A DNA stretch of 58,931 bases from CAZVPF01 sp964628195. Lineage in GTDB: Bacteria; Planctomycetota; Phycisphaerae; Sedimentisphaerales; Anaerohalosphaeraceae. Every line of letters begins with the position of its first letter. Position 1 is the first letter of the stretch. Below are positions 44,979-53,977 of the stretch, piece after piece. The translations under genes were made by a program, and so were the position numbers. The DNA is taken from the NCBI GenBank assembly GCA_964628195.1, contig CAZVPF010000020.1:1-58931 (forward strand), in the 5' to 3' direction. The notes beneath the pieces were generated by a model, which was not told the origin of the DNA, did no database searches, and saw only the letters and a list, made by a program, of their open reading frames with translations.

Positions 44979-46613
44979 TTATCCGCCAACGGTCTTGAGC
45001 CATTCCTTTATCGCCGGCACCTCCGGCACCGCCTTCATGGACTTCAGCGAATAGCGGGCCTTTACAACCGCCGGTGTCTGCTCGACAGTCACACCATAAG
45101 AGTGCATTGTCTGTTCGTCGTTTACAACCTGGATATTCACGTCGATGCCGGTTTCGAGAATGGCCTGTGTAATGTTCTTCTTAACCTTTTCACAGGCCGG
45201 ATCATCCTTTTTGCCGAGTATGTACAGGGTAGCCTTACGCCGCTGAATGTTGAGTCGGAACTTTTCGTTGATGCGGTTCTGGATCGCGCGGACCAGTTCA
45301 TCTCGCGGCGGTATCCGCGAAACAAACGTTATCTGCCCGTCAATACAGATCGTCGGAATGTTGCGAACCATCAGCGAGGTCATGAATATCAGCGATTCGC
45401 GGTACTTAATCTTGTGCTCGCGCCACTCTACGATGCCCTCGAACTGCGGGGCGACTTTTTTAACCGAGTCGACCATGTACTGGCACGGTGCGCAGGCCTC
45501 GGAGTCGAGCGTGATTATATCTACGATTACCTTGCCGGCCTGGGCGTATTCGGCGAGGTTGAGCTTGTCTTCTGCATTGGTTTTCGACACCATCGCTTTT
45601 ATCGAGTCGCGAGTGTATTCGTCCTCCACGACTTTTATAACCGATTCGAGGTTGGCAGGCGGTGTCGCGTAGGGCAGGTCACATCCCGGCGCAAGTATAA
45701 ACCCCTTATCCCCAGCAGTTTCCATGCAGGCGATAGCGTTTTTCTGCGAGTCAAGCTCATCGCCGAGCAGAAGCACGGTTGTAAGCTGCATGTTTCCGCC
45801 GAAGCTGATGCCTCGCTGCAGGCACTGGTCCTTCACGAAGTCCAGCGGGATATTTTCGTCTACGGAAACGTTGTCGGGCTTGCAGTCGCACATGACACCA
45901 ACGTTCTGCTGTGCATGGCCGCATACGAAGAACGAGCCCAGCGCACCTTTGGAGCGGATATGCTCGAAGACCTCTGTCGCGTAGGGGGTTATAAAGTCGG
46001 TGAACTGCTCGGGGCCTATCTGGCTGGTCATGGGGTCGACCACGGCGATTATGTCACAGCCGGCATCGATGTAGTAATCGGACATCCTGTTGCATACATC
46101 CCGGCAGAAGGCGAACAGGCGGTGCAGCTGGTCGGCGGCGTCGAACATTTTCATAAATATGTCGGTCCCCATTATGTGAAGCGCAAGGGTGAAAGGCCCG
46201 GTTATAAGGCCGTAAAGAGCAATGTCAGGGTGTTTTTTGCGAATTTGTTTCGCCGCTTCGATGGCGATAGGGATTCTGCCCTGATCCGGGCCGGGTATTT
46301 TTAAATCCCCCAGTGTTGTGCCGTTCGACAGCGGGTGCGAGATCACGGCAGGGGGGTTCTCGTCGGCCCAGTTGAGCTCGCAGCCAAAGGTTTCCGCCTC
46401 GATCTGCAGGTCGAAAACCACCGGCAAACCGTCAGGCCGATACCTCTTTACAGCTTCGTCAACTCCTTTAACAATGTTCTCGGCTGATTTGAGGTATTCC
46501 GAAGCCGTTTGCCCGATAAGGGACCCTGCGTGACAGCCCACGAAGGGCACCCAGGGTGTTCTGTCAACATTTTCACACCTAAACGCTTTTATTACTCTTT
46601 CTTTACCGGTCAC
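44979..46613 (-). CDS. MtaA/UroD-family methyltransferase fused to tandem thioredoxin-like domains
   Basis: 544 residues. Residues 1-345 form a uroporphyrinogen-decarboxylase-fold protein of the MtaA/CmuA branch, which moves methyl groups from methyl-corrinoid to a thiol or folate. Evidence: RTPWVPFVGCHAGSL, YGLITGPFTLALHI, ILAPGCDLPYATPP. Zinc ligands are usually His-x-Cys plus a distal Cys. Here Cys231 and Cys311 are present but the His position is Phe229 (SFFVCGH); His233 lies just after. Residues about 360-445 are a thioredoxin fold with a C-A-P-C active site (374-377). Residues about 460-540 are a second thioredoxin-like fold lacking CxxC. The fusion suggests redox control of, or thiol acceptance by, the methyltransferase. 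Coupled to the G3E GTPase gene. Confidence 0.85.
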   Translation of the reverse strand: MTGKERVIKAFRCENVDRTPWVPFVGCHAGSLIGQTASEYLKSAENIVKGVDEAVKRYRPDGLPVVFDLQIEAETFGCELNWADENPPAVISHPLSNGTTLGDLKIPGPDQGRIPIAIEAAKQIRKKHPDIALYGLITGPFTLALHIMGTDIFMKMFDAADQLHRLFAFCRDVCNRMSDYYIDAGCDIIAVVDPMTSQIGPEQFTDFITPYATEVFEHIRSKGALGSFFVCGHAQQNVGVMCDCKPDNVSVDENIPLDFVKDQCLQRGISFGGNMQLTTVLLLGDELDSQKNAIACMETAGDKGFILAPGCDLPYATPPANLESVIKVVEDEYTRDSIKAMVSKTNAEDKLNLAEYAQAGKVIVDIITLDSEACAPCQYMVDSVKKVAPQFEGIVEWREHKIKYRESLIFMTSLMVRNIPTICIDGQITFVSRIPPRDELVRAIQNRINEKFRLNIQRRKATLYILGKKDDPACEKVKKNITQAILETGIDVNIQVVNDEQTMHSYGVTVEQTPAVVKARYSLKSMKAVPEVPAIKEWLKTVGG

Positions 46614-46949
46614 TTTTGCTGTCTCCTGACCATAACCTTGGTTAATAATTTCGTTAATACTTTAAAAAACAATAACTTATGCACAAACCCCCCTTTAGTG
46701 TTCACAAAATCACAGGGTTTGAAATGAGCTTATATTAATGGTAAAGTATTAACCGGCCTTTTTCTTTACCCAAACGGCTGATTATAATAACTATTTTACT
46801 GTTTTTAATGAAACATCTCTAAAATATTGTGAAAAGTGTCACATCTCAAGTTGGAGTGGTGAAATAGGCATTATTAAATGCTCATACAGTTTTTTTTGCG
46901 GTAAATTTTTGCTGAAATTGTTTTTTTTAAGAATTTTACGTGAAATTTC

Positions 46950-46988
46950 TGGACAGCATTTTCCCAAAGCGGTATATTATCGCTTTGG
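46950..46988 (+). promoter_or_regulatory. rpmA promoter with palindrome over the -10
   Basis: TGGACA (46950-46955), 17-nt spacer and TATATT (46973-46978) form a good sigma-70 promoter. The inverted repeat CCAAAGCG (46964-46971)/CGCTTTGG (46981-46988) encloses the -10. The remaining AT-rich gap 46614-46949 shows no gene. Confidence 0.6.
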
Positions 46989-47061
46989 AAGCGTTAGCTG
47001 TCGGTTAAACTGTGTATCGGCAGGCAGGAAATTTGTAGACTAAAAAATCTTTGAGGTAAAA

Positions 47062-47298
47062 ATGGCTCATAAAAAAGGACAGGGTTCATCGAGAAATGGA
47101 CGCGACAGTAATCCTCAATATCGCGGTGTAAAGGTATACGGTGGCCAGCAGGCCAAAGCCGGTTCGATAATCGTGCGTCAGTGCGGGACCAAGTTCCATC
47201 CGGGTTTCAATGTCGGGATGGGCAAGGATTACACACTATTTGCACTCAAAGACGGCACGGTTAAATTTCAAGGAAAAAAGGTTCATATCATGAACTGA
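47062..47298 (+). CDS. rpmA: 50S ribosomal protein L27
   Basis: 78 residues beginning MAHKKGQGSSRNGRDSNPQYRGVK, the L27 signature; the N-terminal tail reaches the peptidyl-transferase centre. It ends slightly earlier than the usual ~85 residues. In most bacteria rpmA follows rplU and precedes obg. Here it stands alone with its own promoter and terminator. Ribosome site TTTGAGGTAAAA. Confidence 0.96.
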   Translation: MAHKKGQGSSRNGRDSNPQYRGVKVYGGQQAKAGSIIVRQCGTKFHPGFNVGMGKDYTLFALKDGTVKFQGKKVHIMN

Positions 47299-47326
47299 AC
47301 TCCCCCTGGATACAAAATTTACTGGA

Positions 47327-47357
47327 AAAGGGTGGTCGTTTGGCCGCCCTTTTTTTA
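47327..47357 (+). terminator. Terminator after rpmA
   Basis: AAAGGGTGGTC, loop GTTT and GGCCGCCCTTT pair with G-U wobbles, followed by a run of Ts (47350-47357). Confidence 0.9.
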
Positions 47358-47399
47358 TTATACATTTTGTGAGCCGGGCGTTGAATTAAGGGGATATAT

Positions 47400-47897
47400 A
47401 TGACAGCGGGGAAAATGTCGGCAAAGAGACCGAGCGACTCGGCGGTTGAGACGCGTTACCTGTTGATGCCGCACCAGACGAACCCTTACGGCACTGCCTT
47501 TGGCGGGGTGATTATGGGTTGGATCGATATGGTCGCCTCTATGGCAGCCAGGCGCCACTGCGGGCGGGAAGTGGTAACCGTGGGGATAGATTCCATCTCG
47601 TTCAGACGGCCTGCTTATTCCGGTGACCAGATCGTGCTAAAGGCCTGTGTGAACTTCGTGGGCAGAACCTCAATGGAAGTCGGTGTCAAAGTTACAAGGG
47701 AAAACCCCGAAACGGGTGAGCAGGACATAACGACAACGGCGCATCTTACCTTTGTAGCCTTGGATGAAAAGAAAAAGCCCGCGCAGGTCCCCCCGCTTGA
47801 ACCGCAGACAGACGACGAAAAAAGACGCTGCGAAAACGCGAAGTTACGAGTGCAGACCAGAAAGGAGCTTGTGGCAAAATTAAGGGCTAATGGTTAG
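47400..47897 (+). CDS. Acyl-CoA thioesterase (hotdog fold, YciA/BACH type)
   Basis: Hydrolyses acyl-CoA to the free acid and CoA. 165 residues. The family motif HQTNPYGTAFGGVIMGWIDM (about 25-44) holds the catalytic Asn/Asp region, followed by VGIDSISFRRPAYSGD and VGRTSMEVGVKV. The charged C-terminal helix (DDEKRRCENAKLRVQTRKE) is typical. Ribosome site AAGGGG precedes the ATG. Monocistronic. It may adjust free CoA along with the acyl-CoA enzymes encoded nearby. Confidence 0.9.
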   Translation: MTAGKMSAKRPSDSAVETRYLLMPHQTNPYGTAFGGVIMGWIDMVASMAARRHCGREVVTVGIDSISFRRPAYSGDQIVLKACVNFVGRTSMEVGVKVTRENPETGEQDITTTAHLTFVALDEKKKPAQVPPLEPQTDDEKRRCENAKLRVQTRKELVAKLRANG

Positions 47898-47957
47898 TGT
47901 ATTTTGTGCCTCCAGTTGAGGTTGTTATTTGAAGGCTATGGGAGTTATTAATAAGTT

Positions 47958-49691
47958 TTATTTTATATTTTTTCTGAAGAACACCATAGCTGTTTCTGCG
48001 AATATCCACAGCGCGAGCGTCATTATTAATGCTGAGACGATTATAAGCAGGATGTCTTTTTCAGCGTAAAAGTCGGTTATCTTCAGGCTAAGTGCCCAGA
48101 CCGTTATAACCAGCATAAAAACGCAAGGCACAGCCGACAGAAGAAAGCCCGCCCCGGGTTTGGTTTTCCGCAGGTACATTGTTATTACAAGAAGCGCAAG
48201 CGCAGCTAACAGTTGATTGATAGCGCCGAACAGCGGCCATAGCACCATCGCCCCCGTGCCGTTTGCGCCGGTTGCGAAAGCCAGCCCAGCGGCGGTTATG
48301 ACGGCAAAGGCGGTGGCGGTCCACTTATTGGTAAGCGGTTTTATTTTCAAATCCCCGGCAAGCTCGGTGGTTATGTAGCGCTGCAGACGAACTGCGGTGT
48401 CCAGCGTGGTCCCGGCAAATGATGCTATGAACACCCCCATGAGAACCTTGCCTATCGCGATAGGTACTCCTGCCTTTTGCATCATGTTGGCGGCGCCGTA
48501 AACAACGGCCTGGAGCTTTGCGCCGAGCCCGCTTGCGCCCAGCCATGAGCCGTAATGTTTCGACCATGCAGCAAACCCCGTCAGTGACTGTCGGTCAGCG
48601 GTGGTGTAGGCGATTCCGATACCCGCCGCGACGCACGCAAGAATAAGCACAGCCAGCGCCCCTTCAAGCAGCATCGCTCCGTAGCCGATGAACAGGCAGT
48701 CCCCCTCGCTTGCGACCTGCTTTGGGCTCGTTCCGCTTGCGACCAGCGAATGAAACCCGCTTACGGCCCCGCATGCGATAGTGACAAACATGAACGGCCA
48801 AATCGGCGGTGCTCCGGTTTCTGCGCGGTTGACGGCTGGGGCGACTATCTCAAGCGAACCCGACAGAGACGCCGCGACAACACCCGCCACCAGCAACGCC
48901 ATCATTATAAAAAGCTGCCAGGCGTTTGTGTAGTCCCGCGGCTGAAGCAGCGTTGTAACCGGAAGCGTCGATGCAATGAAAGCGTATATAAGCAAAATGA
49001 TCGTCCATGCACCGGTCGCCGGCATCCATGAAAAGTCCGGCAGGGCGGTAAGTCCGGGATAAGCGGCTTGGAGCACACCGCCGAGCACGATGAACAGGTA
49101 CATCACGAACACGGCCGCAGCGGTTGCAAGCCAGACCTTCGCGCCCTTTTTATAAACGGCCCAGCCGAGCGAAACGGCAATAGGTATCTGCATCCAGACA
49201 GGAATGACCGAAGAAGGGAAGAAGCGAAAGACGACCGCGATGACTACCCCGAAGATCGCGATGATAATAAGCAGTGCCAGAAATACGATGAAAAAGAAGA
49301 TAAACCGCACGCGCGAGTTTATATAACGCGCCGCGATCTCCGAGACGCTTTTGCCCTCGTTTCGCATGGATACCACGAGCGTGCCGAAATCGTGAACCGC
49401 CCCGATGAAGATCGAGCCGAAGATAACCCACAAAAGGGCGGGCAGCCATCCCCATATCACACCGATAGCCGGGCCGACAATAGGACCCGTACCTGCGATG
49501 CTCGTAAAGTGGTGACCGAAGATGATGCCTCGCTTACTCGGAACGTAGTCCACGCCGTCTTCAAGTTCACGGCTGGGCACCGGCGCGTGCGGCTGAAGCC
49601 GAAAAATCTTTGCCCCGATGTACCTGCCGTAAATATTGTAGGCAAGAATGAAACCGAAAAAACTGCCGAATGTTAAAAGCAAAGTGCCCAT
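47958..49691 (-). CDS. cstA: Carbon starvation protein CstA (pyruvate/peptide transporter family)
   Basis: Polytopic inner-membrane transporter of 577 residues with many hydrophobic helices. Family signatures are FGHHFTSIAGTGPIVGPAIGVIWGWLPA (quoted in two parts: FGHHFTSIAGTG, PIVGPAIG), FGSIFIGAVHDFG, FHSLVASGTSPKQ and GTTLDTAVRLQRYI. CstA-family members import pyruvate or peptides when preferred carbon runs out. It is monocistronic from a clear sigma-70 promoter with a short leader. Length is shorter than the ~700-residue E. coli CstA but usual for this subgroup. Confidence 0.93.
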   Translation of the reverse strand: MGTLLLTFGSFFGFILAYNIYGRYIGAKIFRLQPHAPVPSRELEDGVDYVPSKRGIIFGHHFTSIAGTGPIVGPAIGVIWGWLPALLWVIFGSIFIGAVHDFGTLVVSMRNEGKSVSEIAARYINSRVRFIFFFIVFLALLIIIAIFGVVIAVVFRFFPSSVIPVWMQIPIAVSLGWAVYKKGAKVWLATAAAVFVMYLFIVLGGVLQAAYPGLTALPDFSWMPATGAWTIILLIYAFIASTLPVTTLLQPRDYTNAWQLFIMMALLVAGVVAASLSGSLEIVAPAVNRAETGAPPIWPFMFVTIACGAVSGFHSLVASGTSPKQVASEGDCLFIGYGAMLLEGALAVLILACVAAGIGIAYTTADRQSLTGFAAWSKHYGSWLGASGLGAKLQAVVYGAANMMQKAGVPIAIGKVLMGVFIASFAGTTLDTAVRLQRYITTELAGDLKIKPLTNKWTATAFAVITAAGLAFATGANGTGAMVLWPLFGAINQLLAALALLVITMYLRKTKPGAGFLLSAVPCVFMLVITVWALSLKITDFYAEKDILLIIVSALIMTLALWIFAETAMVFFRKNIK

Positions 49692-49722
49692 TTTTAAATC
49701 CCGTTAATCACCGTAAAAATAC

Positions 49723-49751
49723 ATTATACGAAAAACCGCACAACGGGTAAA
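49723..49751 (-). promoter_or_regulatory. cstA promoter
   Basis: Minus-strand TTTACC (49751-49746), 17-nt spacer and perfect TATAAT (49728-49723), about 30 nt before the start codon. A short hairpin CTGTCA-AAA-TGACAG (49817-49831) lies upstream and could end the ATPase operon transcript or bind a regulator. Confidence 0.65.
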
Positions 49752-49941
49752 CGGATAAATCTATTCGTGGATCGCATCCGATGGGGCATGCCAGGAGGAC
49801 AATAATAAAAGCCCCGCTGTCAAAATGACAGTGACTTAAAATACCGGCCCTGAGCAGGCAGTGTCGTAAGTCTTTGAAAAATACGCAGTTACGGATGCCT
49901 GCTGTTTTTCGGCACACCGTCTGCAATAGAATATTAAAGCA

Positions 49942-51048
49942 TTAGTACCCAATGTTTTTACCTGTGTCGCCGGGTTCGAAGATGTGGGCCTTTTGGATAT
50001 CGATGAAGACATCGAGTACCTGGCCGGGTTTGATCTGCACATGGGGGCTCAGGTTCGCTATAAACGTCCGTCCGTCAAGGGTCTCGAAGTAAACATCTTT
50101 CCTGTCGCCGAGCGGTTCTACAACCTTGACCTTTGCCTGGATTGAATTATTAGACTGATCGGCTGGCGGTTCGAGTGTCATGTTTTCCGGCCTGATGCCG
50201 AGCGTCATCTCTTTGTTTTGATAAGGCTTAAGTGTATCAGCCATGCTGCCTAAGCCTATTTTCGTTTGTTCGTCAACTGCGAATAACGGAGTTTCGCCCT
50301 CGAAGCGTACCTTGCCCTCGAAGAAGTTCATGGGCGGTGTGCCCAAAAAGCCTGCGACGAATTTGTTGACCGGCTTGTCGTAGACATCCATCGGCGGGGC
50401 GACCTGCTGGATCTTCCCTTCGTACATTACGCATATCCTGTCTCCGAGCGTCATCGCCTCGGCCTGGTCATGGGTAACGTAAATACTCGTCGTTTGCAAG
50501 CGGTGGTGCAGGGCCTTCAGTTCGGCGCGGGTTGTTACACGAAGTTTAGCGTCGAGGTTGCTCAGCGGTTCATCGAACAAAAATGCCGCCGGGTCGCGAA
50601 CTATCGCTCTGCCCAGCGCGACACGCTGCCGCTGGCCGCCGGAAAGAGCCTTGGGTTTTCGCTTGAGATAACTCTCAATGCCGAGCATTCTGGCGGCGTT
50701 TTCTACACGCTCCTTTATCTGAGCCTTGGGAAACTTCCGCAGCTTCAGGCCGAACGCCATGTTCTGAAACACCGTCATGTGCGGGTAAAGGGCGTAGTTC
50801 TGAAAGACCATCGCCACGTCCCTGTTCTTCGGCGCAAGGTCGTTTACGACTTTACCGGCGATGCTCACCGTGCCGTCGGTTATGTCCTCAAGGCCGGCGA
50901 TCATGCGAAGCGTGGTGGTCTTGCCGCAGCCCGAGGGACCGACGATGACCATGAACTCCTTATCCAGTATGTCCAGATTGGCGTCGTGGACCGCGACCAC
51001 ATCGCCATCGTATACTTTTTTCACATCGTTAAGTACTACCTGTGCCAT
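49942..51048 (-). CDS. Sugar ABC transporter ATP-binding protein (UgpC/MsmX type)
   Basis: 368-residue ATPase that powers carbohydrate importers. Walker A GPSGCGKTTTLRMIAG, Q-loop VFQNYALYPHMTV, ABC signature LSGGQRQRVALGRAI, Walker B FLFDEPLSNLDAKLR and switch His in YVTHDQAEAMTLGDR are all intact. The C-terminal TOBE/regulatory domain (from about 240) is typical of UgpC/MsmX. It is the last gene of the six-gene sugar operon. Such ATPases can serve several importers. Ribosome site GGAG, 5 nt from ATG. Confidence 0.95.
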   Translation of the reverse strand: MAQVVLNDVKKVYDGDVVAVHDANLDILDKEFMVIVGPSGCGKTTTLRMIAGLEDITDGTVSIAGKVVNDLAPKNRDVAMVFQNYALYPHMTVFQNMAFGLKLRKFPKAQIKERVENAARMLGIESYLKRKPKALSGGQRQRVALGRAIVRDPAAFLFDEPLSNLDAKLRVTTRAELKALHHRLQTTSIYVTHDQAEAMTLGDRICVMYEGKIQQVAPPMDVYDKPVNKFVAGFLGTPPMNFFEGKVRFEGETPLFAVDEQTKIGLGSMADTLKPYQNKEMTLGIRPENMTLEPPADQSNNSIQAKVKVVEPLGDRKDVYFETLDGRTFIANLSPHVQIKPGQVLDVFIDIQKAHIFEPGDTGKNIGY

Positions 51049-51089
51049 TTATTCTCCATAATGTCAAAGGATAAAATGTTATCTTACCA

Positions 51090-52247
51090 TTATTTGACCG
51101 CATTTTCCAATTGTTTTTCGAACAAAATAATACCCCGGATAATCCTTATGCTGCTGCCTTTATTATGCGAATTCACACTCGAAGCTGCAATTAGTGTTTT
51201 GTCTTCTAATTCTATGAGGGAGTTCCAAAGAGCAAAACCATTATCTATGCAGAACGGTTTTGAGTGCTGCCCCCAGGTTTTGCCCGAATCATTGCTTTGA
51301 ATAACCTTCATTTCACAAACTAATTCACCGGTTTGCTTTTTATCTTCATCGGTTTGAAAAGAAACAAGGATCGGACCGGTTTCTGTTTGTATAACATAGG
51401 GAGCGGCGGCTCTTTTGCCTTTTTCCGCAGGTTTATAAAGAAGTTTGCGTTCAGTCCATGTTCTGCCGCTGTCCATTGATTTGAGCTGCATCAGAACCAA
51501 TGGATGTGGTGGATAATTAGCTTCAATTACCAAAATTATACTGCCGTCTCTAAGCCCGGCGACAGCAGGCATGCCGTCCCTTGAGTGTTCGCTTTTGCTT
51601 ACAATCTGCGGCTGTGACCATGTGCGGCCGTTGTCGGAGCTTTTACGCATTTCGATAACCTGGGGATAAGCGGGGTTATCTTCGTTATATTCCTCGTTTG
51701 CGTAAAAAATGAGAATTTCGTTACTGCTGTTTTTGAACAGGAACGGTTCCCACAGGCCTTTTGTGTTGCCTGCCACAGTTGAGTGGTGTTTCCATGTTTT
51801 GCCTTTGTCACTGCTTTTGGATATCCTGATTGTTTTTCTTGTTTCGTCGACCAGCCGATACGCAAGCAGCAGTTCGCCATTTTCCAACTGCAGCATGTGA
51901 CCGTTGGCTGCATCGCCTTTTCCAAAACTGGCGGTTGATAAATATTCCCAGTTATGCCCGCCGTCTGTGCTTTTGGTTACCAGCACGCGGTTGCCCTGTT
52001 CGCCTATTTTAGCATCACATGCGCACAGCAGTTCCCCGGTTCTTAACTGTATCAGCCGGGGGTACCAGTATTCTTTGTCTTTGCCTGCTCGAAATAAAAC
52101 AGTTTCGGTATTGTCATGCCAGGCAGTGCCTGAATATGGGTATTGTCTTATGCATGGTGTGCATGAAGTCAGGGCAATCAATAATAAAATATATATCGGC
52201 AGCGAATAAGTCACGAATTTTAATGATTTGTATTCTTTCGAAAACAT
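51090..52247 (-). CDS. Sialidase-fold (BNR/Asp-box) lipoprotein
   Basis: 385 residues with a lipoprotein signal (LLLIALTSC). Five Asp-box repeats S-x-D-x-G-x-T-W are visible: STDGGHNW, SSDKGKTW, SSDNGRTW, SMDSGRTW, SNDSGKTW. They mark a six-bladed beta-propeller of the sialidase superfamily (GH33/GH93-like). YWYPRLIQLRTGELL near the N-terminus carries the likely substrate Arg, and the DGMPAVAGLRDGS segment fits the superfamily. Whether it cleaves sialic acid or another exo-linked sugar cannot be told. Inside the ABC sugar operon, it probably trims the glycan whose products are imported. Confidence 0.82.
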   Translation of the reverse strand: MFSKEYKSLKFVTYSLPIYILLLIALTSCTPCIRQYPYSGTAWHDNTETVLFRAGKDKEYWYPRLIQLRTGELLCACDAKIGEQGNRVLVTKSTDGGHNWEYLSTASFGKGDAANGHMLQLENGELLLAYRLVDETRKTIRISKSSDKGKTWKHHSTVAGNTKGLWEPFLFKNSSNEILIFYANEEYNEDNPAYPQVIEMRKSSDNGRTWSQPQIVSKSEHSRDGMPAVAGLRDGSIILVIEANYPPHPLVLMQLKSMDSGRTWTERKLLYKPAEKGKRAAAPYVIQTETGPILVSFQTDEDKKQTGELVCEMKVIQSNDSGKTWGQHSKPFCIDNGFALWNSLIELEDKTLIAASSVNSHNKGSSIRIIRGIILFEKQLENAVK

Positions 52248-52275
52248 AAAATCCCATTTATAAAAACTCTTTCAA

Positions 52276-53103
52276 TTATCCTTTAAGGCCAGACAATGAT
52301 ATTCCTTTGATAATATGCTTCTGGAAAATCAAAAATACGATAAGAACCGGCAGTGTTGCAAGTGAGCTCGCCGCGAGAGTTATCCCGTAATCTGTCATGT
52401 AAGAGTTTTGAAACAGTGCTATGCCGACCGGGAGGGTGTATTTGTCCGCGGAGTCCAGGAAAACCATCGGGCTCAGGAAGTCGTTCCATGATGCGATAAA
52501 AACGAAGATGCCAAGCGTTGCCAGTACCGGCCTTGACATCGGGAGAATAATATGCCAGTAGATTCTCCATGTCGAACATCCGTCTATCAGCGCAGCTTCT
52601 TCGTATTCCTTAGGGATGCTTATAAAGAACTGTCTTAGAAGAAAGACACCGAATGCCCCGGCGATTGGCGGCACTATCAGGGATAAATGCGTGTCCAGCC
52701 AGCCGAGGTAATTCAGGATAAGGTAAACGGGGACCAGGAGTATCTGTGCGGGGATCATAAGTGTAGCGATAATTATTATAAAAAGCACTGTGCCGCCGGG
52801 TAGTTTAAGCCTTGCCAGTGCGAAAGCCGCCATGGACTGCACCGCCAGAACAAGCAGCGTAGTCATCGTGGAGACCACGACGCTGTTGACGAACCAGCGA
52901 ATAATAGGTATTTCCTCAGAGTTTTGCAAAACCTTGGTTATGTTTTCAAGTGTCCATTCCTGGGGCAATACACCCTGGAAGTTTATAATCTCCGAATACG
53001 GCTTGAAAGCTGTCAGGAACATAAAGATAATGGGCATCAAAAATACCAGGGCTCCGACAAGGACCATCGTTTCGATTATCACTCTTTGACGTTTTTCCTG
53101 CAT
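52276..53103 (-). CDS. Sugar ABC transporter permease (MalG/UgpE type)
   Basis: 275 residues with six membrane helices. The cytoplasmic EAA loop is EYEEAALIDGCSTWRIYWHIILP, quoted for orientation as EEAALIDGCS. It docks on the ATPase. It lies 7 nt after the partner permease gene. The C-terminal IKGISLSGLKG is typical of this subfamily. Confidence 0.94.
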   Translation of the reverse strand: MQEKRQRVIIETMVLVGALVFLMPIIFMFLTAFKPYSEIINFQGVLPQEWTLENITKVLQNSEEIPIIRWFVNSVVVSTMTTLLVLAVQSMAAFALARLKLPGGTVLFIIIIATLMIPAQILLVPVYLILNYLGWLDTHLSLIVPPIAGAFGVFLLRQFFISIPKEYEEAALIDGCSTWRIYWHIILPMSRPVLATLGIFVFIASWNDFLSPMVFLDSADKYTLPVGIALFQNSYMTDYGITLAASSLATLPVLIVFLIFQKHIIKGISLSGLKG

Positions 53104-53110
53104 AGCGATT

Positions 53111-53977
53111 TTACCTGCTCCTCATAGCCTTGAACTGGATGAACGAAAAGACGGCTATTACAAGGAACAGAAGCCAACTTATCGCTGCCGCGTAGCCCAT
53201 TCTGTATTCACCGAAAGCCGTGTCGTATATATAATGTACCAGCACGCGCGTGGAAAGTTCGGGTCCGCCGCCCGTTACAATGTAAGTTTGCCCGAACACC
53301 TGGAACGATGCGATAATATTCATGATTATTACAAAAAACAAAACAGGTTTCAGGCTCGGCAGGGTTATGTGCAAAAACTTCTGCCACATGTTTGCACCAT
53401 CTATGCTTGCCGCTTCGTAAAACTGGTCGGGTATATTCGACAGGCCTGCAAGCAGGATTATCATAGCTCCGCCCATAGTCCACCAGAGGGTCATTAATAC
53501 GATGGATTTCATAGCGTATTGCGGCTGTGTAACCCAGGGTATTTTTATATCAAAATTTGCGAGCAGGGAATTGAAAAGCCCGAACTCGCTGTTATAGAAC
53601 CATGTCCATAAAATGCCGACTATGCTGATGGTGAGTATCGTCGGCAGAAAATATGCGGCCCTGTAGAAGCCCTGTCTTTTGAGGGGTACGGCGTTAATTC
53701 CGCATGCGGTTATCAAGGCCACCAAAATATTCAGCGGGACCGACATAACGACAAAGCGTACAGTCGCCCACAACGCCTTATAGAAATATTCGCTTTTAAA
53801 GGCCTCGATATAATTGCCCGGGCCCATGAAACGCGGGGGCTCGGGAGAAAGCATTTCCCATCTGAAAAAGCTCAGGGCAAACCCGTAGACCATAGGTATG
53901 ATTATAAAGACGGTGAAAACGAGCAGGTATGGTGTTAAAAAAAGGTACCCGGTCAAAGTTTTCGATCTGTTATTCAT
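53111..53977 (-). CDS. Sugar ABC transporter permease (MalF/UgpA type)
   Basis: 288 residues, six membrane helices. EAA loop FYEAASIDGANMWQKFLHIT. The ATG at 53977 directly follows the stop codon of the solute-binding-protein gene, so the two are translationally coupled. Pairs with the MalG-type permease downstream. Confidence 0.94.
   Translation of the reverse strand: MNNRSKTLTGYLFLTPYLLVFTVFIIIPMVYGFALSFFRWEMLSPEPPRFMGPGNYIEAFKSEYFYKALWATVRFVVMSVPLNILVALITACGINAVPLKRQGFYRAAYFLPTILTISIVGILWTWFYNSEFGLFNSLLANFDIKIPWVTQPQYAMKSIVLMTLWWTMGGAMIILLAGLSNIPDQFYEAASIDGANMWQKFLHITLPSLKPVLFFVIIMNIIASFQVFGQTYIVTGGGPELSTRVLVHYIYDTAFGEYRMGYAAAISWLLFLVIAVFSFIQFKAMRSR

Noticed and set aside
44976..46304. 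A 442-codon plus-strand frame opposite the methyltransferase gene
   Set aside because: Antisense shadow of a strongly supported gene, with no signal peptide, motif or ribosome site.
49708..49926. 72-codon minus-strand frame between cstA and the ATPase gene
   Set aside because: It spans the cstA promoter, lacks a ribosome site and shows no domain.
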